Below, one piece after another: positions 1-12,831 of a DNA stretch of 64,000 bases (the first letter of the stretch is position 1; every line of letters starts with the position of its first letter). The notes beneath the pieces were generated by a model. That model did no database searches and had not been told where the DNA came from. It saw nothing but the letters and a program-made list of their open reading frames with translations. Source of the stretch: Alternaria dauci (lineage: Eukaryota; Ascomycota; Dothideomycetes; Pleosporales; Pleosporaceae); NCBI RefSeq assembly GCF_042100115.1, contig NC_091272.1, forward strand, positions 3,162,001 to 3,226,000. Direction: 5' to 3'. The position numbers and the translations under genes were made by a program.

Positions 1-2
1 CA

Positions 3-3000
3 CCAACCTTGTTAGCAGTACTGTACACCCAAACGACAGTCATTCTGTTCGAAGATGCAAAGAGGACGGAGCCGTTCGCAAGATTAGCCCAGGCACCTTT
101 GGATGGCGTCAGCGCATACGGTACAGTGCTTCAGACACCAAGAGCATGGTGGGCTGTCTTTCTGGATATCACGTTCAAACGGAAGTCAATTGGCAGAACC
201 AGCTGGTGTCTTATCTGCACCGCTCTCATCAACGTTGTGGCTCTTTTCGCTATATCCCCGTTGTCCTCCGCACTTCTTACATCTGAGGAGGTTGTAATCA
301 CCAAGACGCTCGACATTAGCAAAACCATCCCTAGAGCCGACTTCCAACTGCCCATCGTCGCAAATAGGGAAACCTACTTCAGAACAACATCCTCACTATT
401 GAGAAATCTGTCTACTTCCGCGTGGATCAAGGACACTTCTATCACTCTTCCATTTCGGCCATCAACGGATATAGCTCAGCTCGGTCCTAATTTGGTATCT
501 CAGTTCAGTTCCTGGACAGCAGAGACGACGATCATTCATGCAGACCTAGAATGCCAGGATATGGCACTAGAGAGCGCCAATCTTGAACCGAAGAGGTACA
601 AAGCCTACGATATCATGGGCCACGGACCGTACAAGGGAACGGAATCGATGGTGACTTTTGTCTTAACCTCGGACGATGGTTGCAGATACGAGATGACTGT
701 TCATCCTGCAGTCAGTCCGGCCACGAATGGAGGGCTACTATGGACAAACACTTCTTCATTTTACGTTGAGGGTGGGGTATTACCTATTGGTAGGATACCT
801 TTTCCTGCCAACGTCTCTTCAACTAGTCCATATGCACGCCACAATGCCTCCAAAGAATGCGCAGACCGCGACATCATCATCCTGAGCACTCCATGGACCA
901 AGACTTTTGAGGTAGAGATGAACGAAGCCGCTGGATCAGGACTCGAGCCTAATCGGACCTACGAACGCTCGCCCGATTTCCGCATGAAGGCATTGCTCTG
1001 CCAATCACAGTACTCTCTGGAGAACCGTAATGTTACAACTTCAATAGGAAACAACAAAGAACCGAACATCACATCCATACAATCCGACGACATCCGACGC
1101 AAACCAGTCACGAAGGCGCTGATTGATATTCCCACGTTCGAATCGATGACACTACGAGATATTTGGAAAGATTACTTCAACGCAGAAAGCGTAGCGACAG
1201 ATGCAGGCAGTGCTTTTGGTGGGTATGAGGGCCCTTACTCGAATCCAAACGTTACAAATCCTGTTCCTAGATTCTTTGGACTTGGTCCGCTGCTTGGCGC
1301 CCTTTATACGTTCAATGTTACGCAAATGTTGGATGATGAAGCATTCGTAGCTGAGGCGGCAAGAGTCAAAGGGCGATTCTTTACGGAATGTCTTCGTGAG
1401 GCTCTCAGCGATCCGGATGCAACTGCTACCAGTATCGTCAAAGGACAGGCAACCATAACCGAGGACAGGGTTGTTGTACTCCGAGAAATTGGGATCGCTT
1501 TGGCCGTTCTCTTCCTGGTGTCTTTCTTGCTACTTGCCATGGTACTATGGGTCTCGCGGCTGTCATTTCGACCGCTCGACCTCAGCATAGACCCTGGTAG
1601 TTCTATCGGACATGCTATGTTGCTTCGGTCCCAACCACTACGGTCGTCAACCTTTCGTGATGATCATCGTGTAGCAAGCTATGAGTTTCATCAAACTTTG
1701 CGAAACGACACTTTCTACACGCAGAACGGTCGTTTACATACGGCAGACAATGGCAATCGTACAGCTACACGTAAGTTTGCAATTGCGAAATCATCAAAGC
1801 TGAGAACTGACAACGTACTCAACAGCTTCCGCAATCTCCGGGTCTTCTAGTTTTCGGCAGCCCCTGGTGATCCGCTTGCGCATGCTGCTCTCCCTTTCCT
1901 GCTTTCTTGTCCTTATCCTTGTGGCTGTCCTAGTACTAAACGCGTTTTCTGCTAGGTCTCGATTATCTCAGCTTGCTTTCGTTTATCAAGCCGATGTGTC
2001 GAAGTTGGGCTTGAGCTTTTCCACATTCGCCCCTATATCTATTGCACCCACAGTCGTCAGTATAGCAATTGGCTTGTGGTGGGACCAGTTAGATTCGACC
2101 TTTAGAATCCTTCAGCCTTATATCACAATGTCACAAAAGCCGACATCGATTGCCAGCGGAGCAGGTCTGACGTACCAATCCAAAACCTGGGCTGGAGCGG
2201 CTATCAAGGCCGCTCGTAATAAGCACTGGATGCTGTTCCTAGTCGCTATCGGGAGTGTTCTTTGTCAGATTCGTATGGTCCCACCCGCCTCAAATGCCAG
2301 TAGGCTTGCTTATATTAGCTCCTTAGTCACTGTTTCGATGTCAGCGCTCTTCGAACGGCAAGCCGCGAACGTAGCCGATCACACAACTCTTGAAAGGACG
2401 CTAGGGCTTCGGCAAGTACCGATTATAACCACAGTGAGGACTTCTCCATCACGACTTCAAAGAGTTCAACCAGCCTTGCCTCCATTCAAAGTGCTCGATA
2501 GCCTCCTTCTTGACCCTACTAGAAGTTGGTTGCCAGGTGCTGCCATTCAGCTATCACTCAATGGTACTAAGCCTTCTTGGACTCAGGATGGCTGGAGCTT
2601 TGTACCTTTCAATCTTGGTAACATTCTCCAACCGAATTCCACAAGTAACACGCCATCACCCAACAACGTAACGGTTACAACATCCGCTATTCGTGCTCGT
2701 CTAGAATGCGAGGAAGTGCCTGAAATCGCCAACACCTCAACATGGCTCACTCATTCCAACGACACTCAATCTCTGGATAGTTCATACGATTTGAAAGGCT
2801 TGAAGAGTTATTATTCCTTCAATAGTACGATTTTCAACGACAGTCCGTCAAACACGTCAGCATTTGCCACCAACGCCATACTACGATGTTGTTCCAATGA
2901 GACCAACGACCAACCAGAAACAGCAGTGATAGGGTATTGGTCCCCAGTAGATGCTGGGAATTTCCCCAACGTAGACAGCCAATGGCCAATTCCATTTGTT

Positions 3001-4122
3001 ACGAAATGGATTGTTGGTAGGCCTCTCACAGCAGCTGGGCCAGACGAGGATGACGGACAAATGCTACTATTCAAAGACGTACCAGATCTACAGGCCGCGC
3101 GCTGCATGCCAATCGTCGAAACGGCAGAAGCCAAAGTGGTTGTGAACCAAGGGACCGGCACGGTTCATTCATACGAGGTCATAGGGACCATTGACCCCGC
3201 ACATTCAGCATGGTCTGAAGTGTTTGTCCGACATGCTCTGACGTATGGCAATACAAGTCAGCGTTATGATGAGACATACGATGGGCCTTTGAACATGACC
3301 ACAAGCTATGGAGTCCTGTTTATGGGCTCCATGTTCAAAGCTGCAGACCCGAATGTCGGCCCAGGGAGGTCACTCGCCATGGAGTCTCTTCGCGACAATG
3401 CCTTTGTCATGCGCGATCCAGAGATAGGCATGAACATGGATCTGATGACATACAGCATGTACAGTCTTGCCAAGAAAGACCCACAAGCTTTGCTCGACTA
3501 TGCGACACTTGTTGCACATGCAAACCAAACATTCCAAACGTTTTTCCAGCACTTCATCAGCCATGGTCTCTCCCTAGACGAGGGCGGACTTGGCTACCAA
3601 AGGATTGGTGACAACAGTACAGATGTGTTGGGAGCACCAGTAACATGGGATGGCAGAGCTCTTCCACAGCGCGAATACGTGGAACGCAACACCAATCGTA
3701 CGGTCGAAGCCTTGGTATCCCGTCGAATTCAGGTTCTGCACATGAATTCAATCGCTACGTATCTGTCAGTCGCAATCATCATCTGGCTTGTAGGTACTGC
3801 AGCCGTGGTCAGTTGTCTACAACGAAAATATACTAGTTCCATGATTCGCGATGTTCAGCTCATCGCTGACGTACTAGTACTCGTTGCGGGTAGTGATCGG
3901 CTCCTGCGATTAGTAGAGGAACAAGGGGTAGAACTAAAGAAAGCCAATGACGTTAAGGCCATGTTGGGATGGTTTAAGGACAGAGATGGGGAGAGGCGTT
4001 GGGGCATTGAGGTAGTTGGAGGCAGTGATGCAGTGGAGTGGGTGGACGCTCCAAAGACGAACTGGCAGGTGCAAAGTTGCTCGAAAAGACGTTGGTTCCC
4101 ATGCAGGAGGGCTGAGCCATAG
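3..4122 (+). CDS. DUF3433-family multi-pass membrane protein, 5' end cut by window
   Basis: Two long open stretches form one gene. Exon 3..1770 is joined to exon 1826..4122 by a 55-nt intron (GTAAGT donor, AACAG acceptor). The split codon is phase 1, and the join restores one frame of 1354 residues with no start in view, so the N-terminus lies outside the window. Two similar halves are visible, each with hydrophobic segments followed by a long Asn-glycosylation-rich loop (many N-x-S/T) and a C-terminal membrane segment. One such segment lies near nt 1490-1565 just before the intron; others lie near 1867-1950, 2030-2090, 2225-2275 and 3750-3815. This duplicated layout is typical of fungal DUF3433 proteins, whose function is unknown. 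The loops are presumably extracellular or lumenal (inference). It could equally be named a hypothetical membrane protein. The gene structure is well supported. Confidence 0.85.
1771..1825 (+). other. intron joining the two DUF3433 exons
   Basis: A GTAAGT donor and an AACAG acceptor bound 55 nt that contain the in-frame terminator of the upstream reading frame region. Removing it fuses exon phase 1 to the downstream frame, so the apparent pair of adjacent genes is one gene. Confidence 0.85.
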
Positions 4123-6070
4123 TGGTAGAGAGGAATGGTTTCTTTACAGCCACCTGCTAAGGGACGACGGTCATGGTGGTAGCGCTAGGTAGCTAATGGT
4201 GCTCGTTGGGAGATCGCTAATGTACTCCAAGTACGCGCTGTATTCTGCCGAATTGTCCGTCTAGTTCGCATGCGTCGCACGCCCACCTCATGCTTCTTCA
4301 GGAAAGGTAATCAGAATCCAGCAGTTGCCTTGAGGACCGATGAGTACCGTCGAAAGTGGTGTCAACAATCTACAATGTCATGGTACACTAAGCTAAGTCG
4401 GAATTTCCTTTTACTCCCATCCGAACATTCGCCCAACCTCCAGAAATCACGGACCGCGACGGGTAGAATGGCCCAACACCGCTGTTGCTGACGTATGTTA
4501 GTGCAGGGTCATATCGAGGGATGCATCTGATCGATATCGATAACGGCACATGAGAACGCTGGACTTCGTAAGTGTGGGGTGGATCCGTAGATGAGTGGGG
4601 ACGAGTGACGACGTGGAGCAAAGTAACTGATTGCAGTGTTGTTCTGGAACATGAGACTACTGCACGACGCAAATTCTGGTACAAATTCTGCTGTTGATTT
4701 GTGCGCGAATCGTTCGTCGAGCGAGCTTGTTGTATGGCCGAACGGAGGATGGCGTATGTGGTTCTCCGTAAGTTCGGCTTGCACCTGACGCCCGACTGCC
4801 GTTAGTACACACATAGAGACCAACATTTTCGATAACTGAACGGCGTCCAAGGGCCGTCTTGGTGCTGCACACTGCAAGGCACCGGCACATGTTGGCGCAC
4901 TAGGAGTTGCCCCATTACAAACGAGTGACGCAATGAATGTCGACTCACGGGTCGCGGAGGTCCGGGCCTGAGCGCCCAGATTTCAGAGATCTGGGTATGC
5001 GATACGAACCTTCCCCAGGTAGCATTCTCAACCGTGGCTCGAAACTGAGGTTTGTCTGCGTGGCCTGTTTTTGGCTTGTGCGCGACCTGCCGCCCATGAC
5101 CGACCCGGCCGCTGTCAGTGCTGGGAACGCTGCTCGTGCGGGTGATACGTGACGCTGGAAGAGGGGGGGGATTTTCGCGGCATGAATTGATTTTGCGGAC
5201 ATTTGTGCTGATAACCACCGGATGGTCTGATGCATCCGCTTAATGTCCATGTTAATCAGAGCGATCTGAGTTTAGAAGGGCTTGTGCGCACGACGTGATG
5301 CGCAAGGTGATCGTGTGGCCAAAACCTATCAGGACGCAGTGTCGTCGAATAAGCATGCGACTGTGTTTCGAAATATATTCTTATCATCACGACTCGGCTT
5401 GAAACGTAGCTCACTCGATTCCTGAGACACAAAAAGAAAACAGGCTGCATCCGGCAATCTGCACAAATTGTTATTACAATAGTGCACTGAAATCACAGAG
5501 ATTCGCAATGTGACGCGAATCAGCCACGCATGCATCCGAAACTAGTGAAGTTCACAAAGCAAAAGGCATCGGCGAGATGACAGCGACAGAATTTATTTCT
5601 GAGCTACAAATGAATTCAGCAAGCCAAGACGTCCTTGCATACAACCCCACGTCCATATTCAAATAAAAAGGAGTCAAAGTCCTCGACGAAGCGAATTAAT
5701 GAAACAAATGGACCCCACTAGCCCGGCTGGGGAGAACTAGAACCCCAAAATGGTATCCCGTATCGTGACTTCGTGAGAAATAATGTGCGCAAGAGAACAG
5801 AGGCGAGAGCATGGAAGGTGTGGGATAGGATTGGAGATGAGAGAATCAAGCATGACAGGTGCGGATCGACAACGTAGTGTAGAAATGAATAGATTGGGCT
5901 TGCGATACTGACTACCTCTGTCATTACTCGAGTTGGATCAACTCTAATATCCTCTTCCTAATTTTTCTGGGTATATCGCGAAATTGGAGTCCTGAATTAT
6001 CGGCTCGTAGATTATCGAAGAAACCAGTCCCTTGAGATCAATGCCATGTTGTACAAGCGACACGAGAAGC
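4123..6070. other. intergenic region, no supported gene
   Basis: About 1.9 kb between the DUF3433 gene and the convergent BYS1-like gene. Short open frames occur on both strands but overlap each other and show no recognisable motif, signal peptide or convincing splice pattern. The right end should hold the 3'UTR of the minus-strand secreted-protein gene. I see no tRNA or repeat. Confidence 0.6.
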
Positions 6071-6991
6071 TTATGCGTGGAACGGCTGGTGACGGCGGGC
6101 GTGATCGTGGGCATGCCTCTTAGCGTTGACGTACTCGTAGGCGGTAACGTAGACAACCTTGGTCTTGGTGAGTCCCTGGTAAGGCTTCTCATCCTCCTTA
6201 GCGGGCGCAGGGGTGACGGCAGCAGCAGCAACCTCGATATCAATGCCGTAGGAATCTTCGTCGGAAGCGGAGGTGGATGTAGGCTTTGCGGCGGAGTACT
6301 CGGCCTGCTTGGTGGAGCTGGTTGAAGGCTCAGCAGAAGATTTGGACTCGCTAGGGGAGGATTCGTAATCGTCGGTAGGCGCCTCTCCACCACACATGTA
6401 GAAGGTCATGCTCTGGTCCAGACCACAGACCTTGGTCTGGACGTCGTCGGGAAGGACATAAGAGATCTTGTCGCACGAAGCAGCGTCATGGCAAGACAAG
6501 ATGGGACAGAACGTGTTGGCAGCGGATGCGATATTGACTCCGGTCTGATCACCTGCTACCAGGTAGTAGCCGTCCTTGCGTGCTGGACAGTCCTCGCCCT
6601 CGCAGTCAACGTAGGAGACGTCGAGGTAGTTGTTGTGGTAGATCTCTTCGCCAGAAGTTTCAAGGTAATACTCCAGCTGGGTAATGTCAACACCCTTGCA
6701 TTGTTCCGTCTTCGAGATCTTGATGGACACTCCAGTCTTGTCGGCAGTAGCGGGAGGGTAGTTCTCGGCGTATGTCTCGCCAGACTTCAAGGTAACCATG
6801 CCCTCTTTGGGGCAACCGTCGCCCTTGTAGACGGACCAAAGATACACATCGTAGTCGCAACGATTGACGATGCGAGCGTGGGGCTTATTTGTGTCGCAAA
6901 CTTTGTTCAGAGAGACGGCGCTTCTCACGGTATCGGCAGAAGTGGTTGCGACCACGGCCGAGGCCATGGAAATGAGGGTAATGAGCTGCAT
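6071..6991 (-). CDS. Secreted BYS1/thaumatin-like protein
   Basis: This 306-residue single-exon protein starts with a clear signal peptide (about residues 1-19, ending near TTSA). The body resembles the fungal BYS1 (Blastomyces yeast-phase-specific) or antigenic thaumatin-like family: an early I-V-N-R-C-D-Y-D-V-Y motif, paired cysteines (for example VDCEGEDCP), and the strand patterns of the family near residues 40-190. A Ser/Thr-rich low-complexity linker follows at about 210-250. The protein ends in an unusual basic, His-rich tail (KRHAHDHARRH). Members are secreted or wall-associated with unproved functions, and some are studied as effectors or antigens. I see no hydrophobic C-terminal GPI signal, so free secretion is likely. 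The ATG opens the signal peptide, which fixes the start. Confidence 0.8.
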   Translation of the reverse strand: MQLITLISMASAVVATTSADTVRSAVSLNKVCDTNKPHARIVNRCDYDVYLWSVYKGDGCPKEGMVTLKSGETYAENYPPATADKTGVSIKISKTEQCKGVDITQLEYYLETSGEEIYHNNYLDVSYVDCEGEDCPARKDGYYLVAGDQTGVNIASAANTFCPILSCHDAASCDKISYVLPDDVQTKVCGLDQSMTFYMCGGEAPTDDYESSPSESKSSAEPSTSSTKQAEYSAAKPTSTSASDEDSYGIDIEVAAAAVTPAPAKEDEKPYQGLTKTKVVYVTAYEYVNAKRHAHDHARRHQPFHA

Positions 6992-9900
6992 TATTGGAAA
7001 GCGGGACCGGTGTGAAGTTGGACAAAAAGCTGAAGACTCGAGGAAAGCGATCGAAGGAATGTCGGCTGAACACCTGAAAGAGTGAAGTTATTCAGCGAAT
7101 GAACGTGGGTGACGAAGTCTTGCTCGGGCGGTAGAAAGGGAGTTTGGGACCTGGGGGATGCGCAAGTAAATAAGATGGCTGTATCCTAGTACACGCAGCC
7201 CAGGCCCACTTGGAAGCCCGTCCGCCATGGGACTAGTCGTCGCCACGGCATGGCCTTCTCTAGGACGGGGCCAAACGTCGTGACTAGTCGGGAAGACATG
7301 CATGGAATAGCATGCTAGCCGCGAACAGATAGGTTCCGGATGAGCTGGGTAAGGGGCGGTTGAGTCGGCCAAGCACGGTGCCTGATCGTCAGGACAGTCA
7401 CAGTGCCAGTTGTTGTAACTTTGACCATCTCATGTCGGGTAAAGTATGAAAGCAGAGTAAATTACGGCAGGGATGTCGCCGATCGACACTGTTGTCTTGC
7501 TGGCTTGCACTGGCTGCAAAGATTTTCGGCTAAAACGAGGCAGCTTCTTGGGCGCGTCGTACTCTGACTACAACATACGTGCGAAGCAGTTGTTTGGCTT
7601 GTTGACCAAGTTGGGCGCTCCCTTGTTACGGTGCGCAATGAGGAAGCCCTCAAGTTGGTGGTGTAAAGACCCGAGATGAGTCCGCTTGGCGAGCCTACCT
7701 ATCCTCTTAGGCGATACATCTCCCGTTCGCAAAGCTTGAATAGGGGCTGTGTCCAGGCCTTGTCAATCCCTCCAGAATAGCATCATCGGCGACAAGTTGT
7801 CGGATAGCCAAATCGCAGTCAAACAGCATGCAAGGACAAGTCGTAAGACAGCTGTCATGATCTCGTTGGAATCAGTGAGATGCGCGATCCTTTGTGATGA
7901 CGACCAGTCAAGGATATGTAGCAGGAGCATGCATCGACATGTGCGAGGTCCAGGTCAGTGTGCTGTCGCAATGTTGCAGAAAGCCGGTAGTTCGAACCAT
8001 TGAGGAAGGGCCGCGATCCCACTTTTCATTTCCCGGTCTCGCCAACCGGAGGCCTCCCACGATAGGCGGTGCAAGATGAGATCAATACAGCCACACATAA
8101 CAGCTCTCTGTTCTTTGTTGCGCTTGATTGCGCTCAATCGAAGCAAACAAAGACTGACCTTGGCTGGCTTGGAGGTGGAGAGTAGCGCTGTGAAGCGTGC
8201 GACGAATGTCCTCGCCCAACGACTGGACCGTCTCGGCGGCGCGATTCATACCTGAGTATGCAGAGCAATCTGCCAGCGAGTCGTCCATAGTTGTGCTTCG
8301 GTTGTGCACCTCGTCGAGAGGCGTTGTCATTCGCCTCATTGCACAAATCGCTTTGGCAGGGCCGCATGAGGAGAATTTTGGTGGGGCACTTTTGCTCAGC
8401 ACGTGACTAACATCCACTCGTCAAAGATCTGCTCTTCTCCAGCTAACAGCTTCCCATATTTCGTATTTGTTCGACATATGGGTCTCGAACGCAACAAACA
8501 GCTGACAGTACAGCTGAAGACAATTTTCCCTCTTAGAAGAGGATGAATGTTCCTCGAGACCTCCGTCCGCAAGAAGGCATCTCCCGTGCATGCCTCCTCA
8601 ATCCGATTCGCGTCGACTCGGAAGCCTCCCCAGTGCAAGTCTGACTACCCAGGTATGGTACACCACCTGAATTCGCTGCAGCTCGACTCGTGCTCTTTCG
8701 TTACTCTGCTTAGGATCTTGTGAGGGGAATTCATGGCTTGATGCTACCGATTGTACGCTGAATCCATGCAGGCAATGTCATAGTGGTTACTATGTCAAGC
8801 ACGGCGTATGTCACGACGTCAGTTCAAGGTCCACAGCTGTACCATATGACTTGCGCACAAACAACTCGGCACACGTGGAGCTAAAGGCCTTAGGCTAGAG
8901 CAGAAGCGTGTCTTGCCCGAATACGCGATGAGTAACGTTCCACGACCACCCGAGCTGTGGTACGACATCACGGCCGTCAACTGCTGTCCAGTACTCAAAG
9001 GCGCGACAGGTTAAAGCCAGACGCAGCCGGATCCCAGATGCCACTACTGTGTACCTCACCAAGCTATGAGCATAAGCCCTTTCCGACATCAAGTTTCCCC
9101 ACGTTTGGATAAAACCCGGTCGTGTCAATGGAAATACTCTTTGGGATGTCCGGATTAAGCTCCCGTTAGTTCGCTAGGAGTTGGTCAATATGCAAAGTAT
9201 CCTGGCTCTTGAGAACACGGATACACCAGCTATATGTGATACTGGATATACTAACAGACCATCCAGGGAGCAATACCTGTCTCGGATTCTGAACATTTTA
9301 CTCCCTAGCGGCCGCTATTCGGCGCACCATATGTTGGTCGCTCTCGTTCACACTCAAGCTCGAGTTGACACCGTCGAAATGCAGTAACGGCCGACCGCTG
9401 TATCCGCTCCCACTCAAGGATACAAGCAACGACGCCCTCATGTGCTATGCGACCTCATCAATCGGGCTGCCAACCTGCTTTCGAATCAGCTCCAACCACG
9501 CCAACCAGAAACCATTAGATGTCAGACACGACCGCAGCAAACATGCAGTCGTATCCTTTGCCGTATTGCGTATTGTTCAGCGTCGGCTGAGAGCCTGTTT
9601 GCGAGATATGGTCCTGAGAGATAAGCTTCGTTACCATTCAAGAAGATTTTGGGCCGATGCTCGGCACAAAGATCACATACTCTCTTCAGAGGTTATGTTC
9701 AAGCAAAGAGCCTAGCTCTTACTAAACCGTTGCAAACGAGCGGATGCGTTTTCATGTCACAGATATCACGCCGCTCTGCAGGTAGCTGAAAAAAGCTGCA
9801 TGCTTACTCGTCCAGACGCAGTAGGTGTCGCTCTTGCCCTGTTGCGGGTAATGGTTATGCCGCTCGCCGGTATATTTCACATTATTTTGCAGCCGTTATC

Positions 9901-12831
9901 AAGGCGACCGGATACATGCGGGCCAGTTGCAGCCAGGATTCACCTTCGGCACAGTCCAGTTCTCCTTTGTTATCTGGATCCTTATCAAGTCATTGCATCT
10001 CCACGGAAGAGACGAACCGATCAGAAATATACCAACGCTAGCCTAGGATCGTAGTGTTTGACACGTCTGTCACTGTACGATAGTCGACGTCGACGCTACG
10101 AGACCTGGATGCATCTGAATGCGATGCCCTAGCAGAATTGTGGTTCATGTTCCGGACTCTCTACCGTTCGGGAGAGGTTGATCGCCATAGTGGCGCTCCG
10201 CAATTCTTGCGCTTATTATACGGCGTACGTCCTTAGTTTAGTCTCTCACGCATCACTTTTCCGTCTGCAAAACACTGCATAGCAACCCAGCCGCGCGGTT
10301 TGAGGAATTGCTTGGCGCGTCGAACGGTGAACCATATGCGAAAGACGTTTTTCACAAGTACCTAAGTGGGTGGAACGGCTGTGAACAAAGGCGAGTGCAC
10401 TAGTGCTCTCAACTACAGTCTCCAATGGAGAAGTAGGTTGGGCCGCAACGGTCGGCACTCAGAGATGCCGCACTTTGAAAGACCATACTAGCATACTACA
10501 GGTGCACTCGAAGCGCATGGTCGAGGCAGTGATCGCCGCGAAGAAAATCCTACGAGAGCAATGCACGCATACAATTCTTGCATGACATGTATGGAGTCGA
10601 ACTTGGTAAGCCTGGACGTCATCCTCAATCGACCTTGGACGTACCCAGGTAGCCATGACAGTCGGAGACCAATTCTAGTATCACCCAGTTGGCCATCATC
10701 GATACACACCAATAGTCATAAGTTTGCTCATGCGAGGACATTCCATTCCATTCCTTTGGTATCATATACGCGCCCGTCTTTCGCAGTCGCGTGTCACATC
10801 GCAGTGCTCCACTCAATCCGCAGCGGCACTAAATAATAATGCAAGGTTCGGGTAAGTGTTTACGAGAACATACAGCTACTTGCAGTGTACAACGGCGCCT
10901 CTAAGCTAGTGAGGTCATGGAGGCCATGACGCCAATCTTCAACATCTAACATGACCAGCTTGTCTACACGCTCCTTCCCGAGGCCATCTACGTCTCCTTT
11001 GAGACTATGAAGATCAGATTACTCAGGGCGGCGAGAAAGCTGAAGTATCACCGAGGGTTGAATGTCTAGATGGCAAGACCATGGACCAGCACTGGCGCAA
11101 TAACCAAATCAAGGTTGCTGGCGCCACAGAAACAAGCAGCCGTGCATATCAATTCCCAACAGAGTACTGCTTTGATGGAGCGGCTCGCGCGGAACGCAAG
11201 TAATGGCTCGACGTAGGAATTGAAAAAAAAACACTTGCTACTAAACGGGATAGATAGGAAGTAAAGTAGTATTGCATCGAATCCCGTAAAACTTTAACCC
11301 GCACCATTGCCGTGCCACGCACGCGCATGATCGCCTCGTGCATGATGTAGCTGCATGCGACCAACTTCATATGCATCCAACATACGCAGTTTGTAGCCAT
11401 TTTGCATACCTTGCTTTCCATGTGCGTCCGGATGCAAATAAGATTATCGCTCATGGAAATCAAGACCCGTTTCCACAATTGGAACGGCCGGGAAAGTTCA
11501 AGGATGGGTGGAACGGTCACGGCCCGGGATCGGTACCTGGGGTAAGCTTGACATGTGGGAGGCCTAGGTTGTGACATGGTTATACGTGGTGATGAGGCTC
11601 TCCTACACAGCTTCATACTTTGCTTCCTGATCGGTGAATTCGTGCATCGGTTGTATGCAATGCCAAGTGCCAAGTGTCTCAATGAGAAGCCATGTAGACT
11701 TTTAAGGTTCGGAAATTTTGGCCCGTGATGAGAATTACAGGTCTAGAACTTGGATGTCGACATTATCGCTTCTGGTAGACGCTATGCTTTTAACGACGGC
11801 TTGCGCTGTCTCGGTGGGTCAGATAGGCGGACAACGTCTGTAGGATGCGGTTTCACCGGTGGCAGCATCTACCCACGCGTGGCAAGAAACGGCAGAGAAA
11901 GGGGCGAGGGGGAGGGGGGTTGTAAGGTTTCCGCGACTGTCGAACTTGATAACCAAGTACGGAAGGTTGCGGTGAAAGCATGTCATATCTGCCGAATTAA
12001 ATGTAAGCCGCCACAACCGCCAGCCAACGAGATATCTGCGATCTGAGTCATGCCGCTAGTCCTCGGCATACCGACAGCGGCTTGTATCTGACTTCGGCAA
12101 CGTGGTCCAGTGGGGTTGAGGAGAGTATCATCGGTGTACAGCTTTGTCATCGGCTCATGCCGTGTCGTGTGTGTTTTCAGCCGAATATTGTCCCGTGTCG
12201 GGGCAAACCGTCAACATGGGTCACTGTGTACCATGTGAGAAGCTCGTTCGTTCGCGGGGAATGGGACATCACAATGTTTCTAGCACGAAGCAAAGCGCTT
12301 GGTTTTGATTGACGGATATTTGAGCTCGATCAATGCGTAAGCTTTCTACGGATCGTGCTCTACAGCCAGGCCATTGCCAGGAACAATGAGCGGTGTGACT
12401 CCAGAAGGAAAGAGAAACAAAATTTGAAGGCTGCAATAACGCTGCGTGTGTACAGGAATATGGTTCATCGGATACAAAACATGAGCTTTCCTTAGCTCTG
12501 CCACGAACACCGGGTCTATACATCCACAAGGACAGCTCGGGTTGAACTGAGTCTGCTGGTCTCTTGTACCTCTACCAAGCGCCAAACTCCGAAAGGACAG
12601 GGAAACCAAAAAAGCTTTTGCGTCTGCAAGCATACGCAGGATCATTAAGAATCTGGAGTGATTGGCGCAGCACATGCGCTGGTCTTCGGTGCAGACAGGC
12701 GTTTCTTGTTTCCACATGTGCTGACTTCAATTATGAATATACCAACGCCGCGGAGGTCGGGTATTAACGGGGTATATGTCGACCAACGTGGCCAATGGGC
12801 GCGCTATGGTGCGTACGAAAGGCGAAGCGCT
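6992..12831. other. 5.8-kb gene-poor stretch
   Basis: No protein or RNA gene could be supported here. Open frames are short (under 180 codons), scattered over six frames and unlike known families. Base composition is near 50% GC, so this is not an obviously RIP-degraded AT-rich block. I saw no terminal repeats, telomere motif or tRNA. The left end should contain the promoter of the BYS1-like gene and the right end the 3'UTR of the FKBP gene. Because the FKBP gene next door escapes simple ORF inspection, further intron-rich genes cannot be excluded. Confidence 0.5.
7231..7289. promoter_or_regulatory. Pair of GACTAGTC palindromes upstream of BYS1-like gene
   Basis: The 8-bp palindrome GACTAGTC occurs at 7231-7238 and again at 7282-7289, 51 bp apart, which is about 240-300 bp upstream of the ATG of the minus-strand secreted-protein gene. 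Two copies of one palindrome at this distance could be an operator-like site for a dimeric regulator. This is inference only; chance or an old duplication is possible. Confidence 0.25.

Noticed and set aside
6488..7015. 175-codon plus-strand frame opposite the BYS1-like gene
   Set aside because: It is complementary to a protein with a clear signal peptide and conserved cysteines on the minus strand; the plus frame has no such support.
11149..11682. 177-codon minus-strand frame in the gene-poor stretch
   Set aside because: No motif, no splice partners and unusual composition (many Met, Cys and Tyr); consistent with a chance frame.
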